This document shows, piece after piece, positions 12,101 to 40,096 of a DNA stretch of 64,000 bases (position 1 is its first letter; every line of letters begins with the position of its first letter). The DNA is from Colius striatus (lineage: Eukaryota; Chordata; Aves; Coliiformes; Coliidae). Under the pieces are notes generated by a model, which worked only from the letters and a program-made list of their open reading frames with translations, did no database searches and was not told the origin of the DNA. The stretch covers positions 2,640,001 to 2,704,000 of the forward strand of contig NC_084774.1 of assembly GCF_028858725.1 (NCBI RefSeq). The letters are read 5' to 3'. The translations under genes and the position numbers were made by a program.

Positions 12101-13551
12101 TTCCAGGACATCAACAGCAGACTTAAAAGGGAGAAAGATCCAACTATGCTCTTCAGACTTACATAAAAATAGCAAATGCCTTTAGGAAAAGACGACTTCT
12201 TTTTTTTTTAATTAGAACTTTAAGAGAAACAAGCAATCCTACATTAGAGGGATTCATCTCCATACATTCACATCTAGCACTGTCACAGTAGTTAACAACA
12301 TCAGAAAGAATGCAATCACCTGAAAAACAGCTTCATGCAGAAACACACCCGCTTTAAGCAGCAGGTAACTCTTCCATGCATACGGAACTTTCCATTTGAA
12401 ATAACTCAAGTCATTTGATGCATTTCCAGTATAGCAACCACAGTGTTGCATAGATTCCTCTTCACAATGCTGAAAACAAGCTGAAGATTTGCAGAGGACT
12501 TAAGACAACATGCTATAATGTGAAATAACATGTAAACCAGGCAGAATTCTTCAGAAAAGGTGCAAAAGCTCCACTCTACCATTGTTTAACCTTCCAACAC
12601 CATCTACCTCTGCTTCCAAGACTCATATCTGTACTTTAAAGAAAACCATCCATTGCTCTCACAGGTGAAGCCATTCTTTCCAATCAACTGGACACACAAG
12701 AGCATGTTAACTGTGCAAACATCAACTGAAGCACAGGTGATCCCACACAACACCACACTGCTGGATTTCATGGGAGAGGCTCTCCACAACACCCTGGCTG
12801 CTATGCAGAAAGAACCACCACTCACTAGACATAAGACAGCTGATGAAATGACTTTAAGAGTCCACCGAAGAAACAATCTGACAATTTTTCTGCCTATCCC
12901 CAGCAAATCTATCTGGATTAAAAAAACCCACTAAGAATAGTAAGTAAGTTTGAGAGTGAGTCAAACTAGAGCCAAGATGGTTTTTTTTTTCCAAAAGCAA
13001 GCTCACACAGACTCCTGGTGTACCTCTGGGACCCACTTCAACACTTACGGGGGAGAGCTGGAAAGACTTTTTTTGTTTCTTTTTTTACAAAACTGATTTT
13101 TATTAGTTGAGAAAAGCGTTACTGCTCGGTAACTTCACTGGCATTTGCAGGTTAACCTCGACGAGCGCTGGCAGCGCCGCAGACACGAAGGACTTTCTTC
13201 CCCCAGTGCGGAACGCTTGCCCCGCTTCGTCGCCGGGGCCGGGCGAGAAGCAGCCGCCAGCGCCCCGCCGAGCCCCCGCGGGACGAGCCCGGCCAAGATC
13301 GGCTCCACGCCGCTGCCCCCGGCGCCCAACATGGGACCGCGCCGCCGCGCTCCCAACTGCACCGGCCCCGCCGGCCGCCGCCTCCGCGCTGCGCGATCCC
13401 CGCACCGCCGCGCGCCCGCCCGGCCCCGGCCGCCACAGCCCCCGCGGCCCGGCCCCGGCTCAGGCTCCGGCCCCCGCAGTCGCCGCAAGGTCACTCGGCC
13501 GCCCCCACCGGCCGGGCCCGCGGCGCCTGCACTAGGCCTGCACATACTCAC
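6182..13551 (-). other. RBM12: RBM12 5'-UTR intron (about 7.4 kb)
   Basis: This runs from the acceptor at 6181 to a consensus donor at 13551. Apart from one CR1 copy (9597-10002) I see no gene, RNA gene or conserved protein. The many open frames of 60-145 codons have no recognisable composition or domain. Additional small 5'-UTR exons cannot be excluded. Confidence 0.55.
9597..10002 (+). mobile_element. CR1 LINE 3' fragment, plus orientation
   Basis: Shows the characteristic avian CR1 3' region: the TTATGAGGAAAGGCTG block, the GGTGGGTGTCAGGAGG block, the GAGGGAGCCCTGGCCCAGG block and a terminal CCATTCTGGGATTCTATG. It is 5'-truncated. It is antisense to RBM12 and lies in its 5' intron. Confidence 0.9.
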
Positions 13552-13557
13552 CTGCCC
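13545..13557 (-). other. RBM12: 5' splice site of a non-coding exon, RBM12/CPNE1
   Basis: The minus strand reads GGGCAG|GTGAGTATG with the exon ending at 13552. It is a near-perfect donor in the CpG island, suitable for joining to the RBM12 acceptor at 6181. Confidence 0.65.
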
Positions 13558-13909
13558 GCGCCGCCCGCGCAGCTCCGCGGGCCGCCGGGCGCGGACGGAG
13601 GCGCGGCCAGAGGGAGCGGGGAAGGAGGGAGCGGACGGGGGCCGCTTCGCCGCCCGGGCCCCTCGGCCTCAGCGCGCCAGGCCGCCGCGAGGCGGAAGCG
13701 GCCCCCGCTCGACGCCCCGGGCCCGCAGCGCGGGAGGCGCCGCCCGGCCCAGCCCGGCCCGGCCCGGCCCGGCCCTTTGTGCGCGGGGACTCGCGCCAGC
13801 CGCGCCGCGCCCGGCCTCCCTCCCCGCGCCTCCCCTGCTCGCCTCGCCACGCCGCGAGCCCGCAGCGCGGGGCAGAGCGGGCGGCTCGGCCGGCCCGGAC
13901 GCCGCCGCG

Positions 13910-13922
13910 CTCTTACCGAGGG
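13910..13922 (-). other. RBM12: Second 5' splice site in the CpG island
   Basis: The minus strand reads CCCTCG|GTAAGAGC with the exon ending at 13917, about 100 bp inside the YY1 motif. It would end a short first exon. Confidence 0.6.
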
Positions 13923-14014
13923 ATCTGTACGGGGGAAAAAGGGTTAGAACGGAGCCGAAGCGCCGCGGGCCGCACTCCGCGCCGAGCCCAGCGCCCGCCG
14001 CCGCGCAGCCACAC

Positions 14015-14025
14015 AAAATGGCCGC
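14015..14025 (+). promoter_or_regulatory. YY1-type motif
   Basis: AAAATGGCCGC fits the AANATGGCNGC consensus exactly. Such sites typically sit at or just downstream of the start in TATA-less housekeeping promoters, in either orientation. Confidence 0.6.
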
Positions 14026-14215
14026 CTGGATGCGGCGCCGCCGCCAGCGAGGGGCGGGGCCTCGCGGGGGCTCACGGCGCGTGCGCCGCGGGTGAGGCGG
14101 TGCCTGAGGGGGCGCGCGCCGGGCGGGAGCGAGCCGCCGCGCGTGAGGCGCCTGAGGGGGCGCGCGCCGGGCGGGAGCGCGTTGTGCGGGGCGCTGCCCG
14201 GGTGTGAGGGCTATT

Positions 14216-17200
14216 GCTGAGGGGACGGGGGCTCGGCGGTGGGCACCGAGCTGCCAGCCAACAGCAACACGCCCAGAGGAGAGCGGCTATTCCTGCTTCA
14301 CTTAGGGACAGGTTACGGAACGTCCATCAGAGGCAGATTCCGCTGGGCCAGTGCCCTTTGGAGGGCAACAGCCCCACACTCTCTCTCTGTCCTTTGCTTG
14401 CCTGAATACACGTGCGATAGAAATAGTTCAGCCATGTCCTGAGCTGAAGAAACAGCTCGACATCCCTCAAGAGATGCTCTGGCACTGCCCTGCAGTGGAC
14501 ATCCATTTACCATGGATGAAAAACCCTTGCAGTCTGCTGCAAGAAACAAATGGAAATAGATCATCACCTTGTGTTAAAAACTCTCTGCTAGCAAATTTGA
14601 GAGTTCATAAGTTCAGTTAACTTAATTGGTTTTCACCGCTTATCTGATGACATGTGTCCTGAGGCCACGGGACCAGGTTGCTCAGCACCACCCTAACCCC
14701 CACTCCATGATGATTCCCTTTATATCCTCTCTGCTCCCAAATTCGCATCCCCTACCACTCCAAGTAAATGGTCCACACTCATTTATCTTCTCCCTATCAT
14801 CCCAGGCTTTACAGATTCTGTACTCTAATTGGTGTTTACAATAATGGCTTCTGACCGCTTATCAGTTCTGTCTTCACATCTCCTTTTTGTCTTGCCAGGA
14901 GCATCATCTGCTCCCTTACACATCACTCCCTGATTGCTGAAGCATTTCCATGGCAGTGGTGGCTGTTAGCATCCTGCCCCCCACTACAGCTGAGAAACGC
15001 AGGCATCTGGAGTCACCAGAGATAGCCACAGCCAGGTTTGCCATGAGACAGCCAGACCTGGCCTGGAGAGCTACCTGAGCTAGCAGGAGCGTGTGCAGCT
15101 CAGGCCCTGGCTCTGCAGCAGTGCCTGGGCTGCACCGGCCCCTCTGCAACAGAGATAATGAAAGGGCAGCACCTGAATATCCCAGGTCTGAAGAAAATAA
15201 AGACTCTTCAGCTTTTGTGCAATGTGCTGAATCACCACACTGGTTTTTGTTGCTGAAATAGAGTCGTGTGGAGATAATTTTGTTTACTGTGCACACCAGC
15301 AAAAAGCGCCAGGACCAAACTACTTAATTCTCAGTAGACCTCTAGACTGTGTTTGTACAGACTCCACCTATTCACAGGGGAGAGCAAGTCCTGAGGCCCA
15401 GGACAGCTGCTGCAGACCAGCATGTGCCTTTGCACCTCAAGCATTCTGGTCTGTGCTGCCGCTCAGCTGGAGCAAAGTTTGGAACCGATGCCTGTGCCAC
15501 AGAGTAGCTCCACAGGTCCCCAAGTGTCTTCTCAGCCACACTCTTGGAGAAAGAATATTTAGTTCACTCAAGATGGAGAGAAGCAGATTTGTTTGTAGAG
15601 TGGCTGAGAGGGGAAAAGAGTCCTGGGTGAATATTAGGGGTATGACAAGTGACCAAGGGTACCAAATAAGAGTTGTCAGCATGGTGTAGTTCAGTACCAA
15701 TAGCAGGGGGAAAAGTGTCTCTGGAAAGCAAAACACTGATAGACACAAGGGTAAAGGCCAGGGCTCGTTGGTACTGTATCCTGTGTGCTCTCCTCTATCA
15801 GGCATGGGATAGAAGGCAGACACAGAAAAATGGTCTTGGAAAAGAACGGGACTTGCAAGTACTCAAAAAAACCTGAAGGAAGCTGTTAGGTACACAACTA
15901 GGGAACAAAATGTACATGTGACATTTTACAGTAAAGCTTGAGGGAACCAGCACCCACTGCGCCAATTCCATATCTGAAATACATCTTCCTCCTTGCCCTG
16001 TGCTTCTGTTGTGCCCTCAGCCTGCAAGCATTGCCCCAAATCCCAGCCTCCTTGCTTCTGCAGCACCCCAGAGGCATCAAGCTGTGCACAGCCTCTGATG
16101 CTGTTCCTCCCTCTGTACAAGCATGTACAATAATGAACCAGCTTTACTACATGATTCACGCTGCTTTCTGTTTTCCTTTCTAATGACTACATGTCAACTG
16201 CAAGCTTAATTGTTTCCTGATCATTTAGAAACATGTTCAACAGAAATAATCAGCCCAGAAACACTCTCCTCAGTCCCATCTGAAAATCAGTCAGTCAAGC
16301 TACCATGTGCCTCACTGATCCTTTCTAAAAGGAAACACCTTGCTTGGTTTACTGCATCCATTCAGTACAAACCCACTTGGATTGCTCATTAGTGTGAGCT
16401 TTTCTTCTTGTACCAGCATTTTTTTGTTCCCCTGTTGCAGATAGACAGGAGGAACATCAGCTGCTCGGGTGCTCAGTTCTCCCAAGCACTCAGCTTGTCC
16501 ATTGTAGAAACTGGTATTTGCTTTCTTCCAGTGCAAGACCTTATTCATCATCCTGAAACTTAACCAAAATTGTCTGTAGTGAGGAGATTTGAGGCCAGTT
16601 ATTTTTTGGGACTCATTCCTGGGAATCTGTATGATTTCACAGCACAGGGCATACGTGTTGTTGGCAGAAACAAACTGACTGAAAACAGTTGGACCATGAC
16701 TAATGTCACCCCAGACACCAGACAGAGAACAGCAGGCTGATCAATCAGGCAGATAAGAGATCGAAGATAAGAGGTGGCATTTTGTGGCAGCAATAGTGTT
16801 TATGTTACTTTATAGTTTAAAACAATTCCCAATACGTTTATGGCTGGCAGTACAGAACTGTCAACAAATCTGATAACTGAGCCTTGTCTTCTCTGTCTCC
16901 TCAAGCCCAGAGCAGGTGACTGTCCAAGGCTGTATTATCCTTCCTGAAGAAACATTCAGTGTTCTTTGTACTTGAGTGATATGTTCTATCAGCATTTAGA
17001 AACACTAAAATCCATCCAGTAGAGTTTTTTGCTCCCCTTGTCTGTTACATGAGCATCTTGCACTTCATTCCTATTTGCCACACTGGTTCAAGTGTTATAA
17101 CACCTGCAAAATGTTGACAACTAAATCCTCCCCTTCCTGGTATCCCCACCTCGTACCACTGATTTTAAGCTCTGCAGATGGCTGTAATTAACCACAAAAA

Positions 17201-19366
17201 ACACCCCACAGCTCCCTCGGTAAATATTCTTCTCTCAAAGAAATTTACTTCCCCATGCAAAACAATTGAACTGCAGAGAGGGGCACAACTCCATGCTCAG
17301 CCTTGGCATTGCAGAATCACACAATGGTGGGGGTTGGAAGGGACCTTTAGAGCTCATCCAGTGCAACCCCCTGCTAAGCAGGTTCCCCTAGATCACTCAC
17401 ACAGGAATTATTCCTTCCTTCTGGCACAGGGAAAAGTCACTCCATTACAACTTTTTTCCCCAGCTTCCCCTATGAGCATTTTCAAACAGTTATTGACAAT
17501 GTGAGCTTCCCAAAGCTTTCCATGGAGAATTTTAAACCTTGGCACATAAGAGGTGGTCAGAATCCTCACTATTTGGGGCTCTCTTTCCCCAGGCAATGAG
17601 TCTGAGAATCTTAATCAGCCATTGAGTTTCTGCTCAGATCAGGCATTGAGTTTGAGAAAATGACTCACCAAAAGTCAGATGTCAACTTCATAACAGAAAG
17701 AGCTTCTGGCAGTGTTCAAAGAGAACAGAGTTTATCCTTCTCTGTTCTCTACTGAAAGGCTGTAATTTAGCAACTTTATTTTGCAGCATTGTTCAGCCAG
17801 AGAGGTGAATCCAAACAGACTAAAAGCAGCCAAGTCTGAGTCTTATCTATATTTTTTTATCATCCATGAAACACAAAGAACAATTTCATAAACATACAGT
17901 TCTAAAACATGCTGTTATCACTGTCCAGAAAACATTTCTGGCCCAAGGAGGACACAGGGCACACACATCTCTGAAACCTGCTGGTGCACACGGCAGCTTT
18001 CAAAACATGCTGATGAAATACAAGGTGCTAGCCCTACGATATTAAATCTGCTAAAGCTAATCATTTCAAACAGAACAACTGAGGATTAGCTTTGCATTAC
18101 AACCAACCAAATCTTGACCTTGGTAACAACAACAAAAAAACCCAGAAGCTTCTGTGACACAACCTGTCTGGAGAGATGGAGCTTCAGTTTTTCCACGACA
18201 CAGCTGGTCCCCAGGCAGGTCCCATCCTGTTCTGTCTGCAGGGCATGTTACACAGTAGCCGTCAGTCAGAGACACCAAACTGAGAGCTGGCTGCTTGGGC
18301 AACTGCCACAAAGGCACTTAAAACACAGGGTCAAGTGTCCTACTGATCAACAAAGGTAAGAAAGGAAAAACACCAACGTGAATTTATCTCCTCAAACCCT
18401 TTTTACCAGACGTTTCCCTCAGCTTCTGCAGAGTGTGGATCCCCATGTGAGCCTCTAGGTCGGCAGAAGTACAGTCACACAGAGAGAACCCCAGAGCAAC
18501 AGGTTATCTCCAGACAAAACAGCCAGGCTCCACTGGGCAACACTCCTGAAGTGGCAGAGGGAAACTGAGAAAGAGCAAAAGACTCATCACAAGGGAAGGA
18601 AAGAAGCCCAAAATGACAACAAATTCCCAGTCTGCAGTCAGATATTGCACTTGATCTCCTCTCCCAACCACACCTGTTCCTCCCTGCAGCTGAAGTGGAC
18701 ACGCTCTGCCTGTCCCCTCCCCAGCCCTTCAAGTTCTCTTCCCTTACTTGCAAAAAACTACATGAAAAAAAAGCACAATGGAGGTGACAGAAAAGTGCAT
18801 CATTGTGTCAAACTCTATAGCACAGAAGGATCCTTTGGATGAATGCACACTAGTCTGTACAAGCATCACCCAAAAAAAAGATAAAACCAAGGCAAAACAA
18901 ACAAAAATACTCAGTTTCAGAAAAAATAGTTGTCCTTAACTGCACATACAGCTCATCTGTGAAGGCACATCACCACCCTGAGGCATCCCTTTTCTCTAGA
19001 AATGCCAAACTTGTTCCTGTCAGGATTTGTCCCAGCCCAAGGCCTCTGAGGAGCCCCAGGGTGTCCCATCCTGACACAAAGCCTTCCCTAAGGGCCCTGC
19101 AGCAACACACCCATTTCGTTCCCTTATTAGCAAACACATTTCTCAATAGATTATGTTTTAGCATAAATTTCTGGGTGTTACATCATCCTGCCTTGTTCCA
19201 GCATAAAGCTTAGGTTTGGTTTTGGCTTGTTAGACTTTGCAATCACAAAGGGTGTTTTTCCAGTCAAACTGCAAGTGTCAAAAACCAGAAGTGCTACGTA
19301 ATTTGTTCAGGAATGTACAGAAAATGCATTTTCATCCACAATTAGCCCATGGAGAGCAGAGTTTTC
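14216..19366. other. Intergenic region, RBM12 promoter to NFS1 3' end
   Basis: No gene recognised. It contains one short CR1 3' fragment (17311-17408). The NFS1 3' UTR must begin at 19366 and run leftwards. The nearest canonical minus-strand AATAAA I found is about 1.6 kb away (17776-17781), so the actual end may use a variant signal. Confidence 0.5.
17311..17408 (-). mobile_element. CR1 LINE 3'-end fragment, minus orientation
   Basis: Starts with CAGAATCACACAATGG, followed by GGTTGGAAGGGACCTTTAG and a CCTAGATCA block: the reverse complement of the CR1 3' terminus. About 100 bp, heavily 5'-truncated. Confidence 0.85.
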
Positions 19367-35808
<16,442 letters not shown>

Positions 35809-35911
35809 CGCCGCGTCGCTGCCCCGCCCCTTCCGCCGACGTCACGGCGTGCGCCGGAAGCGGAGGCCGGAGCGGCGGCGGCGGACGGAGCGGCGCGGAC
35901 GGAGCGGCGAG
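35809..35911. promoter_or_regulatory. Core bidirectional promoter, NFS1 / ROMO1
   Basis: Only 103 bp separate the NFS1 start codon (35808) from the probable ROMO1 exon-1 donor (GAG|GTACGG, exon end 35911). Within it are a GC box (35821-35830), a CRE-like GACGTCAC (35838-35845) and an ETS motif CCGGAAG (35854-35860), with a second ETS-like CTTCCG on the other strand at about 35830-35835. The arrangement is typical of TATA-less head-to-head housekeeping promoters and suggests co-regulation of the two mitochondrial genes. Confidence 0.7.
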
Positions 35912-35916
35912 GTACG
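35909..35916 (+). other. ROMO1: 5' splice site of ROMO1 non-coding exon 1
   Basis: GAG|GTACGG on the plus strand. It is the only reasonable plus-strand donor between the NFS1 start and the ROMO1 acceptor at 37006 that fits a short 5'-UTR exon. The exon start is not determinable from sequence. Confidence 0.5.
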
Positions 35917-35935
35917 GGCGGGGCGGTACGGGCGG

Positions 35936-35962
35936 TACGGCACGGCACGGCACGGCACGGCA
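35936..35962. repeat. Short CACGG pentanucleotide repeat
   Basis: Four perfect CACGG units at 35941-35960, preceded by TACGG, immediately inside the ROMO1 first intron. Confidence 0.85.
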
Positions 35963-36248
35963 GCTCCCAGCCCGCGGCGGCCACGGGGCCTGCGGCCACG
36001 GCCGGGTGGCCCGGAGAAGGGCCGGGTCCTGCTGGGCGCGCAGGGCCGTGGGGCGCTGCCGTGGGCCGCCACCCCCCTCCCCACAGTGGGGCGATCGCAG
36101 CCTGCCCCGCCCGGGCCGGTGGCACTGGGGGAGGCTTCGTCTTCGAGGTGGGAGCGGAGGAGTGCGGCCCGGAGGCAGCTCCGGGAGCCGCAGCGGCACA
36201 TCCCGGGGCGGCTGAGGGCGGAATGGAGCCGCCATCGAGGCATCTCTT

Positions 36249-36817
36249 CATAGAATCGTTGAGGTGTTTGGCTGGAAAAATCCTTGAAGCTGCTGCAGTC
36301 CCAGCCCTGCCCTCACCCTGCCCAGCCCAGCACCGACCCACAGCCCTCAGCACCTCAGCTCCACGGCTTTGGGATCCCTCCAGGGCTGGGCACTGCCCCA
36401 GCTCCCTGGGCAGCCTGGCACAGGGCTCACACCCCTCTCAGGGAAACAGTTCTGCCTCAGCTCCAACCTCAGGGCAACCTGAGGTCTCTTGTCCTGTCAC
36501 TCATTACTTGGGAGCAGAGACCAACCCCGAGCTCACACCAGCTCCCTCACAGGTGGTTGTAGTGAGTGCTCCTGTCTCCCCTCAGCCTCCTCTTCTCCAG
36601 GCTCAACACCCCCATTCCCTCAGCCCCTCCCCAGCACCCTTGTGCTCCAGCCCCTTCCCCAGCCCTGTGCCCGGCTCTGGCCACGCTGCAGCCCCTCAGT
36701 GTCCCTGTGGCAGTGAGTGAGGGGCCCAGCACTGACACAGCCCTGGAGCTGCAGCCTCCCCAGGGCCCAGCACAGGGGACAATCCCTGCCCTGCTCCTGC
36801 TGCCACCTCAGTGCTGA
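36249..36817 (-). mobile_element. CR1 LINE copy in ROMO1 intron 1, minus orientation
   Basis: Begins TCATAGAATCGTTGAGGTGT, then TGGAAAAATCCTTGAAGCTG. The interior carries CTCTCAGGGAAACAGTTCTG and CAGCCCTGGAGCTGCAGCCT-like blocks and ends in a GGGGACAATCCCTGCC block. Highly similar to the opposite-strand copy at 49091-49626. Confidence 0.85.
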
Positions 36818-37006
36818 TACAAGTCAGGGTGCCCTTGGCCTTCTTTTCCTTCTTGACAGGTAAAGAAACAAGCCTGCAAAGGCCCTGGCACCACACTCAC
36901 AGGAAGCTCTGAACCATTAGAGGCTGCTCTTCAGCCCAATTTGGTCACAGAAGTATTTTTATACTGAGCTGTAAATCCACGTGGGCAATTGTGCTTTCTC
37001 TTGTAG

Positions 37007-37137
37007 ATGCCTGTGACTGTGGGCCCATACGGACAATCGCAGCCCAGCTGCTTTGACAGAGTGAAGATGGGTTTCATGATGGGCTTTGCGGTGGGCATGG
37101 CAGCAGGAGCTCTGTTTGGCACCTTCTCCTGCCTCAG
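37007..37137 (+). CDS. ROMO1: ROMO1 first coding exon
   Basis: 131 nt, 43 codons plus AG. Acceptor TTGTAG at 37001-37006, donor CTCAG|GTATGC. Confidence 0.95.
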
Positions 37138-37476
37138 GTATGCAGAAGAAATGGCTTCTATGGACAGGTGGTGACAGAATGATGGCCAGAGAGAAGTGCC
37201 AGTGCTCTGGGGCTGGGGAGGAGGGTGCAGGGATTGTTTTACATTTAGACTGAAGATGTTTGGTTGGTTTGCTCAGGTCCTTACCTGGTTCTATCAGATG
37301 TTTTCCACTGCGTGTCTGCTACTCATCTGGCTTCAGCTTTTGTCTAATCCTTGTGTTTCTGTCTCAGGATTGGCATGAGAGGACGAGAGCTGATGGGAGG
37401 AGTTGGCAAAACGATGATGCAGAGCGGTGGGACGTTTGGGACGTTCATGGCCATTGGGATGGGGATCCGCTGCTGA
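37007..37476 (+). CDS. ROMO1: Reactive oxygen species modulator 1; two coding exons, complete
   Basis: Small mitochondrial inner-membrane protein, homologous to yeast Mgr2, linked to TIM23-dependent import, OPA1/cristae maintenance and ROS signalling. Exons 37007-37137 and 37368-37476 join (CTC AG|G ATT) to give 79 residues, the usual vertebrate length. It starts [20 protein letters not shown], has a glycine/alanine-rich membrane helix (about 22-44, [13 protein letters not shown]), then [20 protein letters not shown], and ends in Cys79 (GMGIRC). The start lies immediately after an acceptor (TCTTGTAG), so exon 2 of the gene opens on the ATG. Cys15, Cys42 and Cys79 are present; human Cys27 is Phe here. 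The gene is divergent from NFS1 and convergent with RBM39. Confidence 0.97.
37368..37476 (+). CDS. ROMO1: ROMO1 second coding exon and stop
   Basis: 109 nt. Acceptor TTTCTGTCTCAG. Encodes [20 protein letters not shown] then [15 protein letters not shown] and TGA at 37474-37476. Confidence 0.95.
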
Positions 37477-37514
37477 GCTGGCGCTGCCCTGCAGCCCCCT
37501 GTGCCCCTCCCCCC

Positions 37515-37520
37515 AATAAA
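37515..37520 (+). terminator. ROMO1: ROMO1 poly(A) signal
   Basis: AATAAA 39 bases after the stop codon, in a very short 3' UTR as expected for ROMO1. Confidence 0.85.
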
Positions 37521-37539
37521 GTCTTTAGATACTTGGAAG

Positions 37540-39095
37540 CCAGACCTCTTGGTGACCTGGGCAAGCCCCATCCTCCCTGCTCTGCTGCCTGCTTTTTACC
37601 AAACCTCTCAGTGCCTCCCCTCTCTCCCTCCGGTGACACTGAGAACTCACAAACTTTGTACAACACTAAAGCTCCTCTGGAGGCAGCTGTCAGCACAAAC
37701 CTTCCTTCCTCTGGCACTGGGACTGCTGCAGCACTTGGGTGAGCAGGGAGTCTTCTCACATGGGAGCCTGCAAAGTCAGCTGGGGGTTCCTCCCCCTAGG
37801 CCCTGGCCCTGCCTATAGCTGAGCCATGCAACACTCAGTGCAGTGTTGCAACTCTCCTCCTGGTATTTGCCTTTTGAAACAAAGCTTGTATTTGCTCCTC
37901 CTTTATTTCTGTGTAAGGATGAGACAGGTTAGCAGCAACAGCACCTCTGCACCCTTTACCTCACACATGGGCCCTTTCCTCGCTTTTTAAGGGGGAAACA
38001 CAAATCTGTCACCAAAAGCCTGTTTTCTGTTGTGCCATGGCCAAGGAGCCTCCAGAAACTAATGGCAACTGAGTCAAGGAACACAGCTACACTAGGGCAG
38101 TCAAGTTTTACTCCAACTAACTAAAAACTACTGCCAAGCTAAGCTAGAGGAGCTTTATCTGGCTCTCCATGGCTGGCACACACCTGAGCCCCACGTGTGA
38201 TGCAGCCTCAGCTCCTCCCCACCACTCCCCTCCCCTCAATCACAGAACGGTGGGAGTGGGAAGGGCCCTGCAGAGCTCCTGCAGCCCAACCCCCTGCTAA
38301 AGCGGGTTCCTCTTGATCAGGGCGCAGAGGTGGGTTTGGAAACTTCCAGAGAAGGAGCCTCCACCCCCTCCCTGGGCAGCCTGGGCCAGGGCTCCCTCAC
38401 CCACACAGGGAAACAGCTTTTCCTTATGTTTAACTGGAACTGTTTGTGTTCCAGCTTCAGCCCATCAGCCCTTGTCCTGTTGCTGGATACAACAGAAAAA
38501 AAGTGCTGCCCCAACCTCCTGACACCCACCAGTGAGATATTTGTGACTATTAATGAGCTCCCCCCTCAGTCTCCTCCAGGCTGAACAGCTCCAGGTCCCG
38601 CAGCCTTTTCTCACAAGATGCTCCAGGTCCCTCCTGGATCGCTGGATCCTGCCCTGCTGCAGCTCCGCCACAGGGGCCAAGGGGCTGGAGCACTGGCAGC
38701 ACCAGGCCCAGCCCACCTCACCCCAGGTGGCCACAGTCCCTACAGTTGCCCGACTGCTATGAGCCAGAATCTAGAGGTGACGGGCGTGGGACAGCAGGGA
38801 GTGCAGCTGCCACAGAGAAACGGCTAAAAGCCGAGTGCCTAGCGCCTAGCCCCGGGGTGAAGAACAGGGCTGGAAGTGGGCGGGTGGACATTACCTGTGG
38901 GACAGATCAGCAGCCAGGCAAGAGCCTTCTGAGGAAAGCCTCAGGCCCTTTGCCACCACCACTGCAGCAAAGAGAGGCTCCAATCCCCAGCAGCAGCCCC
39001 TGTGCCTGCTCCCAGAGCAGCACTCCCAGCCTCTCCCAGCACAGGTGCCTCAGCTCCAGCCTTTGCCCACACCAGGAGCAGAAATCAAGCTGCAG
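37540..39095. other. Intergenic region between convergent ROMO1 and RBM39
   Basis: About 1.5 kb. Contains one CR1 copy (38238-38690). No gene recognised. Confidence 0.6.
38238..38690 (-). mobile_element. CR1 LINE copy, minus orientation
   Basis: Begins AATCACAGAACGGTGGGAGT, then GGAAGGGCCCTGCAGAGCTC, followed by GGGCAGCCTGGGCCAGGGCT and CACCAGTGAGATATTTGTGA. The right edge is approximate. Confidence 0.88.
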
Positions 39096-39115
39096 GAAGG
39101 CCTTTTTAAGAGAAT

Positions 39116-39121
39116 TTTATT
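39116..39121 (-). terminator. RBM39: Probable distal RBM39 poly(A) signal
   Basis: Minus-strand AATAAA (TTTATT on plus), giving a 3' UTR of about 0.88 kb. A proximal AATAAA at 39866-39871 lies only 125 bases past the stop and may be used alternatively. Confidence 0.55.
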
Positions 39122-39995
39122 TGAGTGGTTCTTACAAAGATTGTTGCAATATGAAAGTCTTTGATAGAAATATCAAGCTGTCTTGTCAAACACACTGAAG
39201 TAACCCAAAAATATATTTCAGAGCTCACAGAGCTTAAAAAGAGCAAAGATTATATGCAACCAGAACAAAACACGTGTCTGTATTTCCCACCCACGTTCAG
39301 CCTCTGCTGAATCCTTCACCTGTGCCATGCTGCAGACATGAAACTGATCTGGAAATGCAGAGATTGTTTTGTTTGGAAACTTAGACACACCTCACACAGT
39401 ATTTACAAATAAACTTTTACAGATACATTAATTAAAAGTTACCATCAAGAAATAAAACCCTTCAATCCTTCTACTCTTAGCGATTACCCAACACCAAGCA
39501 AGCTGAGGGGCTGCCCGGGAGCAGCTGCCCAGAGCCTTTTGCATGTCCCATTTGCGTGAGCCACCACCTTTGACCCCTCAGAAGGTCTCTCCACGGTATT
39601 TCCCTTCAGCAGATCACCTACACTTAGTGAAATGTCAAATGCAATTGCTGCATTAAAAGAAAGGCTGGTGAAACATCACAAGTGTCCTCGTGTCCCATCT
39701 GCCTTTGACAGAGAACTTGGTTTTCTATGAGCTACATCTTGGTTCCTACGGATCACTTCAGTAAATGTACAAGAATTACAAGGCAGAACAAGAAGTCAAC
39801 AGCTTTGTATACAGTGGAAATGCTAGTTAGGGAGAATGAACACACTGCAGTTCTGCTTACTTCATTTTATTTTTAAAGGTAGCAGGAAGTGTACACAAAA
39901 TGACATTAAATCCTTTCCTTTAGTTTTATCTAAATAAAAGATAACTCAATCTTCCTCCAAAAAATAACTATGTACAAAACAGACTAAATCCATCT
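39122..39995 (-). other. RBM39: RBM39 3' UTR
   Basis: AT-rich sequence between the stop codon and the distal poly(A) signal, without open frames. It contains the proximal AATAAA at 39866-39871. Confidence 0.65.
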
Positions 39996-40096
39996 TCATC
40001 GTCGAACGGGAACCAGCAGCTGGGTCGCAGTCATCGAGTCTGGGAAAAGGCTGTGGTACGTTGGCAGAGGTACGTAAGCTGCTGTGATCATCTTAC
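39996..40096 (-). CDS. RBM39: RBM39 coding exon 16 and stop
   Basis: 101 nt. Encodes KMITAAYVPLPTYHSLFPDS then MTATQLLVPVRR and TGA at 39998-39996. Acceptor CTGAGCAG. Confidence 0.95.

Larger units (their letters stand above)
13100..14215. promoter_or_regulatory. RBM12: CpG island, RBM12 (and presumably CPNE1) promoter
   Basis: About 1.1 kb of extremely GC- and CpG-rich sequence in an otherwise AT-rich neighbourhood. On the minus strand it contains two strong 5' splice sites: CAG|GTGAGT with the exon ending at 13552, and CTCG|GTAAGA with the exon ending at 13917. Both are consistent with alternative non-coding first exons. A perfect YY1-type motif (AAAATGGCCGC) is at 14015-14025 and a GC box (GGGGCGGGGC) at 14051-14060, placing transcription starts near 13.95-14.05 kb. 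In mammals this promoter serves both RBM12 and CPNE1. Long open frames across the island are a GC artefact. Confidence 0.8.
35912..37006 (+). other. ROMO1: ROMO1 intron 1
   Basis: About 1.1 kb: the right half of the CpG island followed by a CR1 copy (36249-36817). Open frames here reflect GC richness. Confidence 0.6.

Noticed and set aside
13107-14207. Several frames up to 316 codons rich in Arg, Pro and Ala
   Set aside because: CpG-island artefact: GC-rich sequence lacks stop codons in all frames. The region has the features of a promoter and non-coding exons.
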